The notes under the pieces were generated by a model. The model searched no databases, was not told the DNA's origin, and saw nothing but the letters and a program-made list of their open reading frames with translations. This document shows, piece after piece, positions 49,243-60,611 of a stretch of 64,000 bases of DNA; position 1 is the stretch's first letter; the number at the start of each line of letters is the position of its first letter. Location: positions 4,960,001 to 5,024,000 of the forward strand of contig JAMKCF010000009.1 in the NCBI GenBank assembly GCA_023634235.1. Direction: 5' to 3'. The position numbers were made by a program, and so were the translations under genes. The stretch is from Pisaster brevispinus. Taxonomy: Eukaryota; Echinodermata; Asteroidea; Forcipulatida; Asteriidae.

Positions 49243-50570
49243 TATTAAAACATAATTATTAGTCTTTTTAACCTTAATTAAGGTTGACCTAACAACTTGT
49301 TCTGGTAACAGTCAGTTGCATAAAGTCACACTTCAACATTCTTCATATTAGCAGCCATCTTTCCAAGTTTAAGCTCATCAATCCAATTTGTTGTAAACTA
49401 CAACCAGGGCCACCTTTCATAAAACAAAGTCCTGACCACATCAAGTCCGTCAGCTGCAAAGATGGTGACCGTTTTTAAAACGTAACACACGCGGCTCTCT
49501 CAAGTTTCCAAAGCACCATTTCACGTTTACTTTCCTGGCCGGCTAAAACTCACAAGAGTCCGTTGAGAATCTCCAACTTGTGAAGTGGTTGTTTTGTTAT
49601 GCTCCAAAGTAGAAAACGACGACATCCGTCCTCCATAAACACAAAGAATAATTTCGCAATATAACTCCCTCCGCTGTGGTCGGTTCTAAAAGCAACTCTT
49701 TTCCTCAAGGAGAGGACTCTCCAACGCAGGTGTTTTCTCCTAATGCTCTTCAAAAATATTTACAGAAAAGAAGAAGAAAAAAAAACTTGTCCTCGAGTGC
49801 CGGTACTCTTTCCAAAACTGTCCAAACCCAGAATTGTTTATAAGTGGTCCTCTCGGTGGAATAGCTTTTCCAAAAGCTTCCCGGTAGCTTGATCTGTCCC
49901 GTAGAATACAAACACACGACAGTTTTACAAGTCAAGTTTTGCCCATTTAATTCCAACGATCAACAAAGTTCTGTTTGGTGTTGTCCCCCCTCTCGAAACC
50001 TAATCTGGAGTGTGTTAGTTACCGGTATGATAGGCCTATTGGAGATAAGACCAGGGGGTTGTCATATCTGTGAACGATGTTTGCTTAGGGGGATACTTGG
50101 GAAATGCTGCGTAATCTTTCGATTACCTCTTACACACTGCTGCCCAATGGGACATGATGTTTGAATAACGCCCTGATTGGCCGTTGTGTCATATCACTGT
50201 ATACACCAATAACACCCATAAAAAATGACTCTGTGAAACGGGTACTGTGTAAAAAAAACAACATTATTCGTGAGCTGAATGATGGGCGTTCATCTGCCAG
50301 AAATGTTCATTGTGGGGGGGGGGGCTATTTATTGCATCCACGGAGGATGTTCCTTCCTCCATGATGTATATCGAACCGTTCCTTTGTGTATGTTATTATT
50401 ATTAGTGTTATTATTATGTATTTATTTCAAATTTAAAACAAATTGGGGGGGGGTCTCATTGGGAGGGGGCAAGCAGGGGCGAGGGTTCTGAGGGTTTTTC
50501 TCATTCATTCCTCCATGATTACTCCCCATATCATCTTTTGCCTCATTCACTGTGAATTATGTATGGCCTT
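49243..50570. other. 5' flank of the 425-aa gene and spacer
   Basis: No gene recognised. G-runs occur at 50310-50330 and 50440-50490. Confidence 0.4.
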
Positions 50571-50760
50571 TTTCGACAGAACAGCTTGGGCTAAGGCTTG
50601 GGATTGGGCTATGGCTTGTGGCTAGGGCTAGGGCTTGGGCTAGGGCTTGGGCTTGGACTAGGGCTTGGGCTCCAATAATACTTTGAACGTGTGCTTTCAT
50701 TTGCGGGCTTTAAACACGCCGATTGAGCCCATATGGAGCCCAAGCCGTGGTTTCGATAAG
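50571..50760. mobile_element. Element with GGGCTAGGGCTTGGGCTT array
   Basis: The right end GCCCAAGCCGTGGTTTCGAT is the inverse of the CGAAACCACGGCTTGGGC end of the element at 39052-39195. The left end TTTTTCGACAGAACAGCTTG is more diverged. Inside, 50580-50670 is a run of GGGCTT/GGGCTA hexamers. Confidence 0.55.
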
Positions 50761-52651
50761 GCAGTAGACACGTGACTAATCAATAATGCACCCGCTGCTC
50801 TAAAAATATCATTAGAGCGCCCTCAGTATGTTTCACAACAGCGTGCCAAGGACATCCGCGGTGTATTTTTAACGCTTCATAAACTCATGGCCGGGTGCCT
50901 CCTGTAAAATAAACCAAAGGGCCTCGAAAAGAAGTCAAAAGACAACTTGAGGGAAGCTTCTAAACCAACCAAGCGCTCAAATGAAGCACTTCATGTGATT
51001 TTGGCGTGAGAATTACTATAAATGTCTACATTCAGTATGTGCTGTGCTTTCCTCATTTAGAGGTTGCTGGATAACTGCACTCCCTCCATAAAAATTTACC
51101 TCATCATAAACATATCGACGAGGATATCGAGCCCTCTGGAAAAAGCTAATCCCAACCCGTTGCTAGCTTGAAGGAAAAGTACAAAGGCCTAATCGGTTAT
51201 TCAAAATGTAGTAAAATAACTTCCCGTCCTCTAGCTGATAGACTATTTCATTAGGTCACCTTTTTGGGGGCGGGGGGTTACGTTTTTTTTTCTTGGATTC
51301 TTCATTGTGCTTGTTTGAATTATGGCAACCGAAATAACGGTTTCAGTGTCGCCAATAGCTTTTACTTTTAGATTTGACAGCATTTCGGAGGGGGAATATA
51401 TTTATCTATGACAGAACAATAAATGTTTGCTCAATAATTACCATTATTATTATTGGGGAGACACTATATAGGAGTCCATATACCAGACTGGTTAGTCTAG
51501 TTTTTGGTACGGGTGCTTGCTGAAAGCACCATCGTGTTGTTTCGGTTATACCAACAATTTGAAGATTTCTGTTGTATCACATCAATCTTTATACTATATA
51601 AAAGGTAACAAATTTGTAATGTATAATAATCAATTGATAATAAAGTGGCATAAAAAGACATTTAATTTAATTTTATTTGTTTATAAATTTTTTTTAAAGT
51701 TATTACTTTTCTATACTGTTTTATTATTATTGTTATTACTATGATTGTTGATTTACTTGCATTATTATATAAACAAATTGTGGGGGGTGGTAGGCAAGCA
51801 GGGACAATGACACGATTTATTGTGTGGAACCATTCAATTTTGTATTTATCGTTCTCATTTGGGTGCGGGGGGGGGGGCAAGAGTTCAGAGCGGACGGGCG
51901 CTTCCGCCATCGCCCCCCCCCCCCGGCTGCGATTTTTTTTCCCCCAAAAGACATTGCAATGATGTCCCATACGAATAGATATGAATTATAGCGGCGTCTA
52001 CGATGCGTGTACTGTGTATGTATATGTCTGTACTGTGTATGTATGTCGTTTGGGAAAAAAAAATTCGCCCCCCAGCTACGCCACTGAGAATATCTCTTAT
52101 GTCTACATAACTACAAGTATCACAGGGCCAAAGATGCCGTAAAACAAACAAGCTCGGGCAGAAATAAATATATATATATATGTACATGTATGATAGACTG
52201 ACAATGAACAAGCTTTGATCATCATTTTAAAGGTCTTAAACCTTGAATTGTAACCATTAAAAAATTGTCATCGAATCAGCTCATTGGCACACTGCCAGCA
52301 TCTTCTGTTTTCTTGAAAATTTGTTGTTTACATCGAAAACACAACAACGTGATGTTTGAAGCGTTGCATGGTGTGGATCGTAAGAAAAACTATAGTAGCA
52401 AACTAGCGGGTACAACCGCGTCTGACACTCTTTTGGGAGACGTTTTGGTTCAGACTAGAACCGGCATGGTCTCGATAAATATACTCTACCCTCCTGAAGA
52501 CAAGATGAGCAGGGTGGTACCCTGCTCATCTTGTCTTCAGGAGAAGACGAGCGGAGCATTATTGTGCGAATACCACGGTTGAAGTTTACTTCTATCTTTT
52601 TTCTTTTAACCAGATCGTTACCAGTATGGAAAACAATTTGTTAACCTAACT
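50761..52651. other. Spacer with low-complexity tracts and a strong hairpin
   Basis: No gene is supported. A poly-G run lies at 51867-51876 and a poly-C run at 51914-51926. The right end of a CAGTGGCGTAGCT-type element is at about 52075-52086. A perfect hairpin lies at 52489-52541. Confidence 0.45.
52489..52541. repeat. Perfect hairpin, 25-bp arms, 3-base loop
   Basis: The left arm begins CTCCTGAAGACAAGATGAGC and ends AGGGT; GGT is the loop; the right arm is its exact inverse. Directly after it is GAAGACGAGCGGAG, close to the AGACGAGCAGAG word of the retroelement tail at 58050. It may be the remains of two such tails in inverse orientation. Confidence 0.7.
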
Positions 52652-52819
52652 GCCGTCGATTTCACCAAACTCTTCCTAACTTAGGATTAATCTTAGGACT
52701 TAGGACGAGTCCCAGCCTTGCATTGTAACATGTAAACCTTAAGATTAATCCTAAGTTAGGACTAGTTACTCATCCTAACTCGAGATAGGATTAATCCTAG
52801 CGTTTCGTGAAATCGGCTG
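52652..52819. mobile_element. Inverted-repeat element, GATTTCAC ends
   Basis: Left end GCCGTCGATTTCACCAAACT; right end AGCGTTTCGTGAAATCGGC. Inside are TTAGGATTAATCTTAGGACT and ACCTTAAGATTAATCCTAAG in opposite directions. About 168 bp, non-coding. Confidence 0.6.
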
Positions 52820-53191
52820 CTGATGACTGAATACTACCAAGAAGACATGTAAAATGATTCATAATGATAATTAAAACTGCTTAACAAAGTTCTAAATATA
52901 CAACAAAATACCTTTTTGGGTTCCTTAATCAATGTTACATTTCACATTTGCAAGATGCGACCGTCTTCTTTAGCAAAGCGTTCAGATTTTGGTTTATGCC
53001 TATTAACCCCTATTTACTTTCAACTGACGTCATTGCACAATAAGTATGCAGCCCCCCCCCCCTCCCATAAGAGTGCCAACATAACGAATTCGAACACCCA
53101 TCGAAAATGGCAAAGTTGGTCACAGCATGATCAAGGTGTGTTTAGCCGTTCCAAAGTTGATTTGAGTGTCAGTGCAACTGTAAGTCCTGCA
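52820..53191. other. Spacer
   Basis: No gene recognised. A short poly-C run lies near 53053. Confidence 0.35.
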
Positions 53192-53333
53192 GGGCTCGAT
53201 TTCACAAAGCGCTAAGATTCATCTTTTAAGATGAGTTGTCAATGTTGCCGTGTAGTGATTTGACTTTTCCTAGCAATTAATTAAGATTGATACGCTGTTA
53301 AAGATCAATCTTAGCTCTTTGTGAAATCAGCCT
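53192..53333. mobile_element. Inverted-repeat element, GATTTCACAAAG ends
   Basis: Left end CGATTTCACAAAGCGCTAAG; right end CTTAGCTCTTTGTGAAATC. About 142 bp. Related to the copies at 52652-52819 and 27045-27175. Confidence 0.65.
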
Positions 53334-53968
53334 CTGGCACCATTTGCAAAGCTCTCCCTCTTTTATAAGCTTTGGCTTCTTGTGTGCAGCCTCCGCCTGT
53401 AATTTCTTGATAATCTGTATAAAATAATCTGTGCTACTAAAATATAGAAATAAATATTTCAAAAAATGACAATGAAAGATTAAGGTAATCTGTTTTCACT
53501 GAACCAACTGGGAGTTATGCTGTGCTCAACGTAATGAAACAACAAAAATTACGATTCAGCTTGACATAGTTTTTCTGAAAATGATTACCACCGGCGATTA
53601 TTTATTGATACTCGCTTTAGGAATATCTTGTTTCCGTGTGCTATCATAACCTGAATATTGTCACAAGAAGTTTCAATTCTTAGGTGAGATCTAAACAGAA
53701 AAATAAACCATCAGCACAATATGTTGGTTTTACCGGAAAACAGGGGTACATAACCAGATAACCTTTTGATTTTGAGCTCTGTTTCCATCAGGGTGAATAA
53801 TTATTATCAAAGGATCATAAAGTTTGATTGAAACTGGTATTTACAGAAGCAATAGGTATAACACAAGTCTTTTTCTTCTTTATCAATGGTGTTACGTCTT
53901 CATAGAAGTGCAAACCCCACCAGATTGTATTTCCCATCCGACTCAGACTTTGAACACAACTGATTTTG
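53334..53968. other. 3' flank of the 469-aa gene
   Basis: No gene recognised; AT rich, probably including the 3' UTR of the minus-strand gene next to it. Confidence 0.4.
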
Positions 53969-55378
53969 TTAGTTTTTGACCGAGTTTGTTGTTTCTTTGT
54001 CAGTCACGCTATTTTTCCTGTTTTTACTGGCACCTGGTGGTTGGTTTGCGAAGAAAGGTTCTCTGGCCCAGGCGGCTCCTTTAATATTCCCGTCCTCGCT
54101 CCCGCCATGGATTCTGTCTCGTCGCTTATTCTGTATCTCGATGCATTCACCAGGGGTCATCAACCTCGTATTCAACTGCGACATGGTTTTCCTTCTCTGC
54201 AGAATCTGCTTCTGCGAGGCTACCATAACCTCCATCGACTTGGCGTGAGAAACTTTCGGTGCCGGGGGTTTGAGAGAGAGAGACGACCGGAGTATCGGTC
54301 CTGACGCCGTGCTACCTTCGTCCGAGGACGAGTAACGGCGACCGGTTGCATCAACGTGTATGCTCGGGTCGTAGACCTGTGTGTCCATGGCGAAACCCTC
54401 GGAGAGCTCCACACTCTTGCGGATGGAGGTGGACGATATTGGGTGAGCAACAGAGTGTCGACGCATGGGCATCCCAGCCATTGGGGAGGAAGAACGGCTG
54501 GATGAGGAACTGTAGTAATCAGAGTGTGTCCCCTTAGGATGAAGGAGGTTTGAGGTGGGCGCCATATAGCCACTAGATGTTAGAGGGAACGAGGCCGAGA
54601 GGCGTCTATCACGATTGTTGTTATGATCTTGGGAAGAGCCGATGGATGATTTACGAGGAGGGGCGTTATGATGGCTGTCCAGTGAAGTAGTCCGGGAGAG
54701 CCTTCGTCCGCCCGCGTCTCCTTTCATATTGAACTCTAATGTAACTGTACTTGACTTACGGCGTTCACGGGGAGGATTAGGTGTGCTCCTTGCGGCTGTT
54801 TCTTCAGATGACCTTCTTGACTGCTTCCAGCTCGGGGTGTCCTCTTGTATGGGAGACGGTGGTAGCATGAGCCGTGGCAGTCGGTCCGATCCAGCAAGGC
54901 TTCCCTTGCGAGGAGAGGACGGTTCACTGGTAGCTTCACTCTTCGATCGCCAACCCTTCCCGTTACCTCTTTCAACGGCCACTGAACCAATTGAACTTTC
55001 ACTTGCTGACCGTCGTCTCACTCCTTGATCAACAGTCTTTGATCTGTTTGGGGTGTGGTGCTCCCCACCGCCGGCAGGTACCAGAGCCAGGCTTTCTTTA
55101 TCAGGAGCAGTGACGGACCGTACCCATGTCTTGGGCGGTGAGCCCGGTGCGCCGTTCTCGCCGTTCTCGCTGTTCACGGCGTGGATGCTGTGTAGGAATC
55201 TCTTGAGCTCGGCATACTCCCTGTTGTGCAGAAGCATGCTATCAGTGTGACTCTTGTCAAGACGCATGTTCTGCTTGTCCAAATTGAGCTGGGTCTGCTT
55301 GAAGGAGTTGGAGTTAATAACATCTACTTCAGCCACCGTCAAGCTGCGTCGCTTGTTTAACATCTTAGCGGAACTCAT
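53969..55378 (-). CDS. Single-exon, RRxS-rich, probably disordered protein (469 aa), family unknown
   Basis: A 469-residue intronless frame, GC-rich. Residues 1-65 are helix-prone (TQLNLDKQNMRLDKSHTDSM, LLHNREYAELKRFLHSIH), similar in style to the two neighbours. The rest is Ser-, Arg- and Pro-rich with an unusual number of basophilic sites: RRSLTV, RRRSASES, RRSSEET, RRKSSTV, RRLSRTTS, PRKSSIG, RRLSASF, MRRHSVA. Proline-directed sites (PSSPRKG, PPSPIQ) are also present. Near the C-terminus, AKSMEVMVASQKQILQRRKT and RLMTPGECIEIQNKRRDRIH look like a short conserved helix. There is no membrane segment or signal peptide. RRxS sites fit PKA-type kinases and 14-3-3 binding, but that is inference from sequence only. 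Confidence 0.8.
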   Translation of the reverse strand: MSSAKMLNKRRSLTVAEVDVINSNSFKQTQLNLDKQNMRLDKSHTDSMLLHNREYAELKRFLHSIHAVNSENGENGAPGSPPKTWVRSVTAPDKESLALVPAGGGEHHTPNRSKTVDQGVRRRSASESSIGSVAVERGNGKGWRSKSEATSEPSSPRKGSLAGSDRLPRLMLPPSPIQEDTPSWKQSRRSSEETAARSTPNPPRERRKSSTVTLEFNMKGDAGGRRLSRTTSLDSHHNAPPRKSSIGSSQDHNNNRDRRLSASFPLTSSGYMAPTSNLLHPKGTHSDYYSSSSSRSSSPMAGMPMRRHSVAHPISSTSIRKSVELSEGFAMDTQVYDPSIHVDATGRRYSSSDEGSTASGPILRSSLSLKPPAPKVSHAKSMEVMVASQKQILQRRKTMSQLNTRLMTPGECIEIQNKRRDRIHGGSEDGNIKGAAWAREPFFANQPPGASKNRKNSVTDKETTNSVKN

Positions 55379-56290
55379 TTTCAGCGGTGCGATTTCGTCT
55401 CAGCTGATGATTCAAATCGCATTCGATTTTTTTTCCCCTCAAATTAAATCAGAACTACGGTAGTGTTTTGCGCTTCAAATTGTGTCGGGTTTTAAAAATG
55501 ACAAGGCGTGACCAGACAGAACTCGCGATAATTTCATGCGCAGTCACGGTGATGTCTGCCGACTTGGATAAGTGTCTGTTCCGTTATATTCATGAGCATC
55601 TGTGGCTTGGTGCTCATGCTTGGACTGTAAGTTGTCAGTCGTGAATATTGTTGACAAGAGTTGCAATCTCCCCGATATCCCTCAGTTTTATCCTTCTTGC
55701 ACCATACATGTATCGTGCAAACTAAGTCCAGTCTTACACATGTAGTTTCCAATTTGATCAATCTTACGAAAGTTGTTTAAAAAGAGTTGACAATTTCGTA
55801 GCCAATGTTTTTTTCTCTCCAGGAAACTGTGTTGAATGTCTGGTCGCACGGCAACCTATCGGCAGTCAATCCACGTCCTCATCAGATGGGTCCTTATCAG
55901 GTGAGCAGTTCAACAAATGTGAGAACTCTCTCTTGTTGTGAGATATAAATATATAAATCCAATGGTCCTTGTGCGGAATCGTTTCAAGAGTTCTTCCACC
56001 ACTAAACAAAGCCGATTCATCCTTCGCACTAATTCCAAACTGTTAGGGAAACAAAACACGCCACCTCATCCTCGAGTGGGATGTACAGAATCCTCTCTCC
56101 ACGGGGATTTGCTCAATCTTCTCCAATGATGGTCACCCACAATGGGGCACCCACTGACAGGTACAAGACGGGCACACAAAGGTTCTGGTGACATCTTTTG
56201 TGGATCCTCATCGGAGCGAGACTTTACCAGGAGGATGAAGGGACAGGATGGGCGCCCGAGGCGTGAATGAAAGCGCGATCTGCCACGGAG
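55379..56290. other. 5' flank of the 469-aa gene with one exon-like segment on the plus strand
   Basis: No full gene is seen. A segment at 55823-55900 looks like an exon (entered separately). The rest is unassigned. Confidence 0.35.
55823..55900 (+). other. Candidate orphan exon, 78 nt
   Basis: A good acceptor (TTTTTTTCTCTCCAG) and donor (CAG then GTGAGC) bracket 78 nt, which is open in frame 1 and gives ETVLNVWSHGNLSAVNPRPH followed by QMGPYQ. Length divisible by 3 and clean sites are suggestive, but no partner exon is found nearby and no family is recognised. It could also be chance. Confidence 0.25.
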
Positions 56291-58029
56291 AGATCAATGT
56301 GTTTACGCCTCGCTAGAAAACTGTTTTCTATTTTACTCTGGCAGCGATACCGTCTCCCCCTTCAGAAAGGGACCAAATCCCTCTCGATATGGCTTAAATG
56401 TTATTTAGACCCTTGATGAAATTAAGTACAGCTACGTGGGTCATAGAAACAAATCAAATCGTTGCCGCTAATATTTCTCTTCAATGAGGTTTTAAGATGA
56501 ACTTATATCCAGGGGCGAACAGCATCAGTTGTGGCAAGGGGTATTGCTAGAAGGAGCTGATGAAACCGTGCAAGTGTTCAGTTACCACTCACAAAACGGC
56601 AACTTATCTAAACACAATTTCGCTCTGCATTGTAACTGGGGAAGGACACACCGTTTTCCTTGTTTTGTTGACAAACATTAAGCGTATAGCAACCGCAACA
56701 GGCTATTTCTCTACCCCAGTATCGACCTGTTTGCTTTGGGCTGTGTGCGTTAATTGGGGTTTGGATAATTAGTCAAGTGTCCAGGCAACGATGCCACCAA
56801 CCAGAGTCTGATATAGACTGGCCTCCGATTGGGAATAAACAATCATCGTGTTTTCCTAGTGGTTTTGTTTATGAGTTGTATCCATACACTCGCTACCCAG
56901 TTGAATCAGTAATTACACCGACATCACATTCCCATTAGTATCACAGAACAATGCATTCATTCTAATGAGTTACGAGACACCCTGACAAAAAAAAAACCGT
57001 GCTGAATATTGTTGGCGCATATGCAGGACACGTATGGCGTTACTAAAATCATATTGTAACAGTTAACTTTGAATTTCGTAAATTTGCAGAAGTTGCATTG
57101 CGGGGGGGGGGGATTAACATTTTGTTGGCGCACACGGTTTGAGAAAGATACAATCTTTTTTTGTTTCAAGCGCTTGTATTTCCTTCCTCGCTGGCCCCCC
57201 AAAAAGCTTATAATTTTCACCGATTTTACTTTGAATAATAGTTAGGTTTTTGGCACCGGGGGAAATGCTGCCACTGTATAGAAAAATAGAAAGACAAGAC
57301 GTTTTTGAATTCACTCTTGCCCTTCAAGGCATTTTTAAGAATCGCGATAACATTGTCCTAAAATCGTCAAAGAAAGAAGTTACTCAAGTCACTTTAAAAG
57401 CAGTTTTGGTAACATTAAAATTGAATAGAATTGATGCTAAGAAATTGTATGAAATTGTTTACCGGAAAGGGATCAATCGCTGGCTCAACGTCACATTTTC
57501 CGGAGGGAGTGGGGGGTGTATTTCAGTACAGCGTGGGAGAGTGTGTTGGAGTGTACTAGAGTAAAGGAACATGGGGCCTGGGTGGCTCTCCCTGCCACAC
57601 ATCGGACATGCTATACAGTATCATCTTCACTATAATCTATCAGTATGAAAACGGGCTCTGGAATGTCAGTTGCAACAGTTTCCCTTTTTTTATGCCATTC
57701 ACTGCTCGTGGCACTTCACAGTTTCTATAGTGTCTTGAAGAATGAGAAACCTGCTTCTTGGTTCTCTTTTATCCGATTGTTTAAATTAACGGGTGCCCGT
57801 GCCGTGTATTACCCAGCCCATTATTGTCTATTGAAACCCCCCAAGGCGTGCGCTTAGTTACCTGGCCATAATCTGGTCTTATCTTGCCAATTCTTCACAA
57901 CAATACCTGCATGATTACAAACAGGTTGGTTCCACAGATTTAAATCTAACTGTGGTCCGGTTCATGACTCGGAACACACAGACTTATACCATGGAGAAAG
58001 GAAATGACTGAACTGAGTCTGTAAGACAC
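56291..58029. other. Spacer
   Basis: No gene recognised. A poly-G run lies at about 57102-57112. The 104-codon plus-strand frame at 57250-57564 resembles nothing I know and has no supporting signals. Confidence 0.4.
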
Positions 58030-58120
58030 TCGGTCTCCTCAAGAACTCCTTCCTCCATGGTCTCCTGAAGACGAGCAGAGTATACTGTCGAAACGTCGAG
58101 ACATTAACAACGGCTCTATT
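58030..58120 (+). mobile_element. Retroelement tail with TCGAAACGTCGAG motif
   Basis: The stretch CTCCTGAAGACGAGCAGAGT, ATACTGTCGAAACGTCGAG mirrors the minus-strand sequence at 18660-18800: hairpin-forming CGAGCAG/CTGTCG followed by GAAACG. It is probably the end of the same kind of element. Confidence 0.45.
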
Positions 58121-59091
58121 CAGAGCTAACGCTCCTCCCAAAAGAGATTTACACCTGGGTGTACCCGCCATTTTGCTGGTTACTTCCTTAAAAAAAAATC
58201 CAAATCATGCAAAGCTACAAACATTAGCCTACTTGCACTCTAGCTAGTAAAAGAGTACACCTACATTGTCATATAGTCTTTGGTAGATTTGAAAGTCTAT
58301 TTATTAATAAGTTTACAGATTTTCTGAGGAAAAATATAATCGGAAATCACACGACAAAACGGAAGGGTATGCCGGACACTCCACACTGGGTTGGCATTAG
58401 GAGGCGAGGGCGATACATGTATACCAAGTTGTCAAACTGTTAGCTGAAAAACGTATACATGTGTACGGTAGAACTAGAACAGCTGCAATATTGGAACATC
58501 CAGTCGTTTTCATCTAGCCATACGCAGTCTCGGTTACAACTACTTTTACTACAGAAACCGTTGTAATCTCTATTACAAAATTCCACACACATAGAGTCGA
58601 TAGAGGGCGCACTATTCCAAACAAACACAGAATAAACTAATTTATTGTTCATATAGCTTATTTACACTCGTGTAGCATTTATATAACAAACTGTTCCTCG
58701 AGGTCACTCTAACGCACAAGAAACATGAGTATCAAAAGCCTTAACTTTTGGTATGAAGAAAAATCAAATCGAAACAGTGCAACCCTGAATCTCAGGTTAC
58801 ATTATTTCATTGCTTGTTGAAATAATTGCAAGGTCTCGACAGTTACTTATCTATTTGCAATGAACAATCAATGATCTGTCAAGGAAGAAATAATTCTGAT
58901 GGCATTATAATTATTGTCTTACTGGTCGGGTCTTTGAAAATTGCTTCAATTTGATCAAATAAACATTTTGAAAGTGCAATGCACAAAGTTCTTTAGCCCC
59001 TTTTTGTGGTGTTTGTATTTTGTAGCACAATCTGTTTGTTCAAATGGTTCAGTATCTTCTTTTTTTTTTACGGTGAGACTCGGAGTGATGA

Positions 59092-60271
59092 TCATACAAA
59101 TGTTGTGGCGATGGCAAACACTTTGGAGAGATCTTTCCTGCTTCTCAGATGTGATGGAATCGGCACTTTAATTCTCGTCCCTGTGGGGTTGCCGTTCTCC
59201 TCCAGCAACACAATGTTATTAGAGTCGAACCTGGGCGTCATCCTTGGACCGACCTGTTTGACTCCGACGATCAGAGCCTTCTTCTTCTGCCCCTTGATGG
59301 CCACCAGGATCTTGTCTCCCGTCGTGCCGACGCGTTGTTTGTTGTACACCATGATGCAGCGAGGTGGCTTCTGTACTGCCGAAGCTCCGAGCGCCGAGTT
59401 GTCCACAACTCGTAACCTCGACAGTAGGATGATGGAGAGGGCAGGATTTGATGTACTGCAAATTCATTTTGAATGGTGATAAAGAACACAAATTCGTAAA
59501 GAAATTATAATGGCTTGGTGAGGATTTTAAGGACAGCAAGTGAAATCGCACTCCTCCGCATTCCTTAACGTGTCACCTAAAAAGCACTCATACAAATTTG
59601 TTGGGGGGAGGGGAACATAATTTTTATTCACAGCAGAAAATGGTCTACTGGTATGCCATTAATTTGCTTTCGATCATATAACAGCAACAAAAAAGCCAAT
59701 AGTAAAATCCTGCAACCTGGTACTTGCATATGAATTGTATACGGTACTTACGCGCTTAAGCACCATGAATAGTAAACATGTTATACAACTGTGTTTTAAT
59801 TTCACTGTTTTAGTTTCCTGAAGTCCAGTTCTGAGAGTGCAAAAAGCTCTCCTACATAATGAAAGGAGAGCAACTTATAGCATCTTCACATTTATCAAAA
59901 TGATGGGCTGTGAAGTCCTGACAATTCATCTACACATGGAACAAAGGGTTAATCATTTGAATATCAGCATATCTTAGTTGAAAGTTCTGAAACTGAACAA
60001 GACCACCATAGTTGAGCTGATGACACAAAACTTGTTCCATTTATTCAAATAATTATGAACAACAACCTACAAAAAAATAATCTGATGTCACTATCATAAA
60101 AAATAAGACTGACAAGTTTGTATACAACTACTAAAAATTACAAACACACTTTACAGTCTTTTTGATAATATATTTCAAAAATACACACCTAAAATGAGAA
60201 GCACATAAATTCGGTGAGTTTATGTGAGGTAACTTGCTGACTAGTTTGTGGAAACACTGCAGCCCCGACAT
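59092..60271 (-). CDS. MRPL14: Mitochondrial large ribosomal subunit protein uL14m
   Basis: Two coding exons, 60271-60189 and 59455-59092, join in phase 2 and give 148 residues, close to the vertebrate length (about 145). The start codon lies directly after a good acceptor (TTGTTTCAG), so there is an upstream non-coding exon. The N-terminus [19 protein letters not shown] looks like a mitochondrial presequence. The core carries the L14 signatures [66 protein letters not shown] and [16 protein letters not shown], ending [11 protein letters not shown]. It sits in the mitoribosome large subunit at the subunit interface. Plus-strand frames of up to 157 codons over this exon are shadows. Confidence 0.95.
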
Positions 60272-60399
60272 CTGAAACAAAGAATATACAATACTGGTTT
60301 GTTTGTATGCAACTTAAAAACAGCTCACATTTGCGATTTTACATTTTTATCACATCATAACAAATAACACAACAAAACAGCTGCATAATTTACCCCCCC

Positions 60400-60510
60400 C
60401 CCAAAAAAAAAAAATAAATAAATAAATAAATATAAAAAAAATTAAAAATTTTTAAAAATGTGTTTATATATATATATAAATAAATAAATAAATAAAAATA
60501 AATAAATACA

Positions 60511-60541
<31 letters not shown>

Positions 60542-60600
60542 ATACATAAATACATAAATAAAAAAACATTATAATAATTTTAAAAAAAATAAATAAAAGT
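60400..60600. repeat. (AAAT)n microsatellite
   Basis: Repeated AAAT/AAATAC words run for about 200 bp in the MRPL14 5' region (probably a 5' intron). The minus-strand frame rich in Tyr, Leu, Ile and Phe here is an artefact. Confidence 0.9.
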
Positions 60601-60611
60601 TTAAAAATCAA

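Noticed and set aside
50580..50670. Telomere-like array
   Set aside because: The hexamers are GGGCTT/GGGCTA and not TTAGGG, and they lie inside an inverted-repeat element.
59006..59479. 157-codon plus-strand frame
   Set aside because: It is the complement of the MRPL14 coding exon, which is strongly supported by family motifs.
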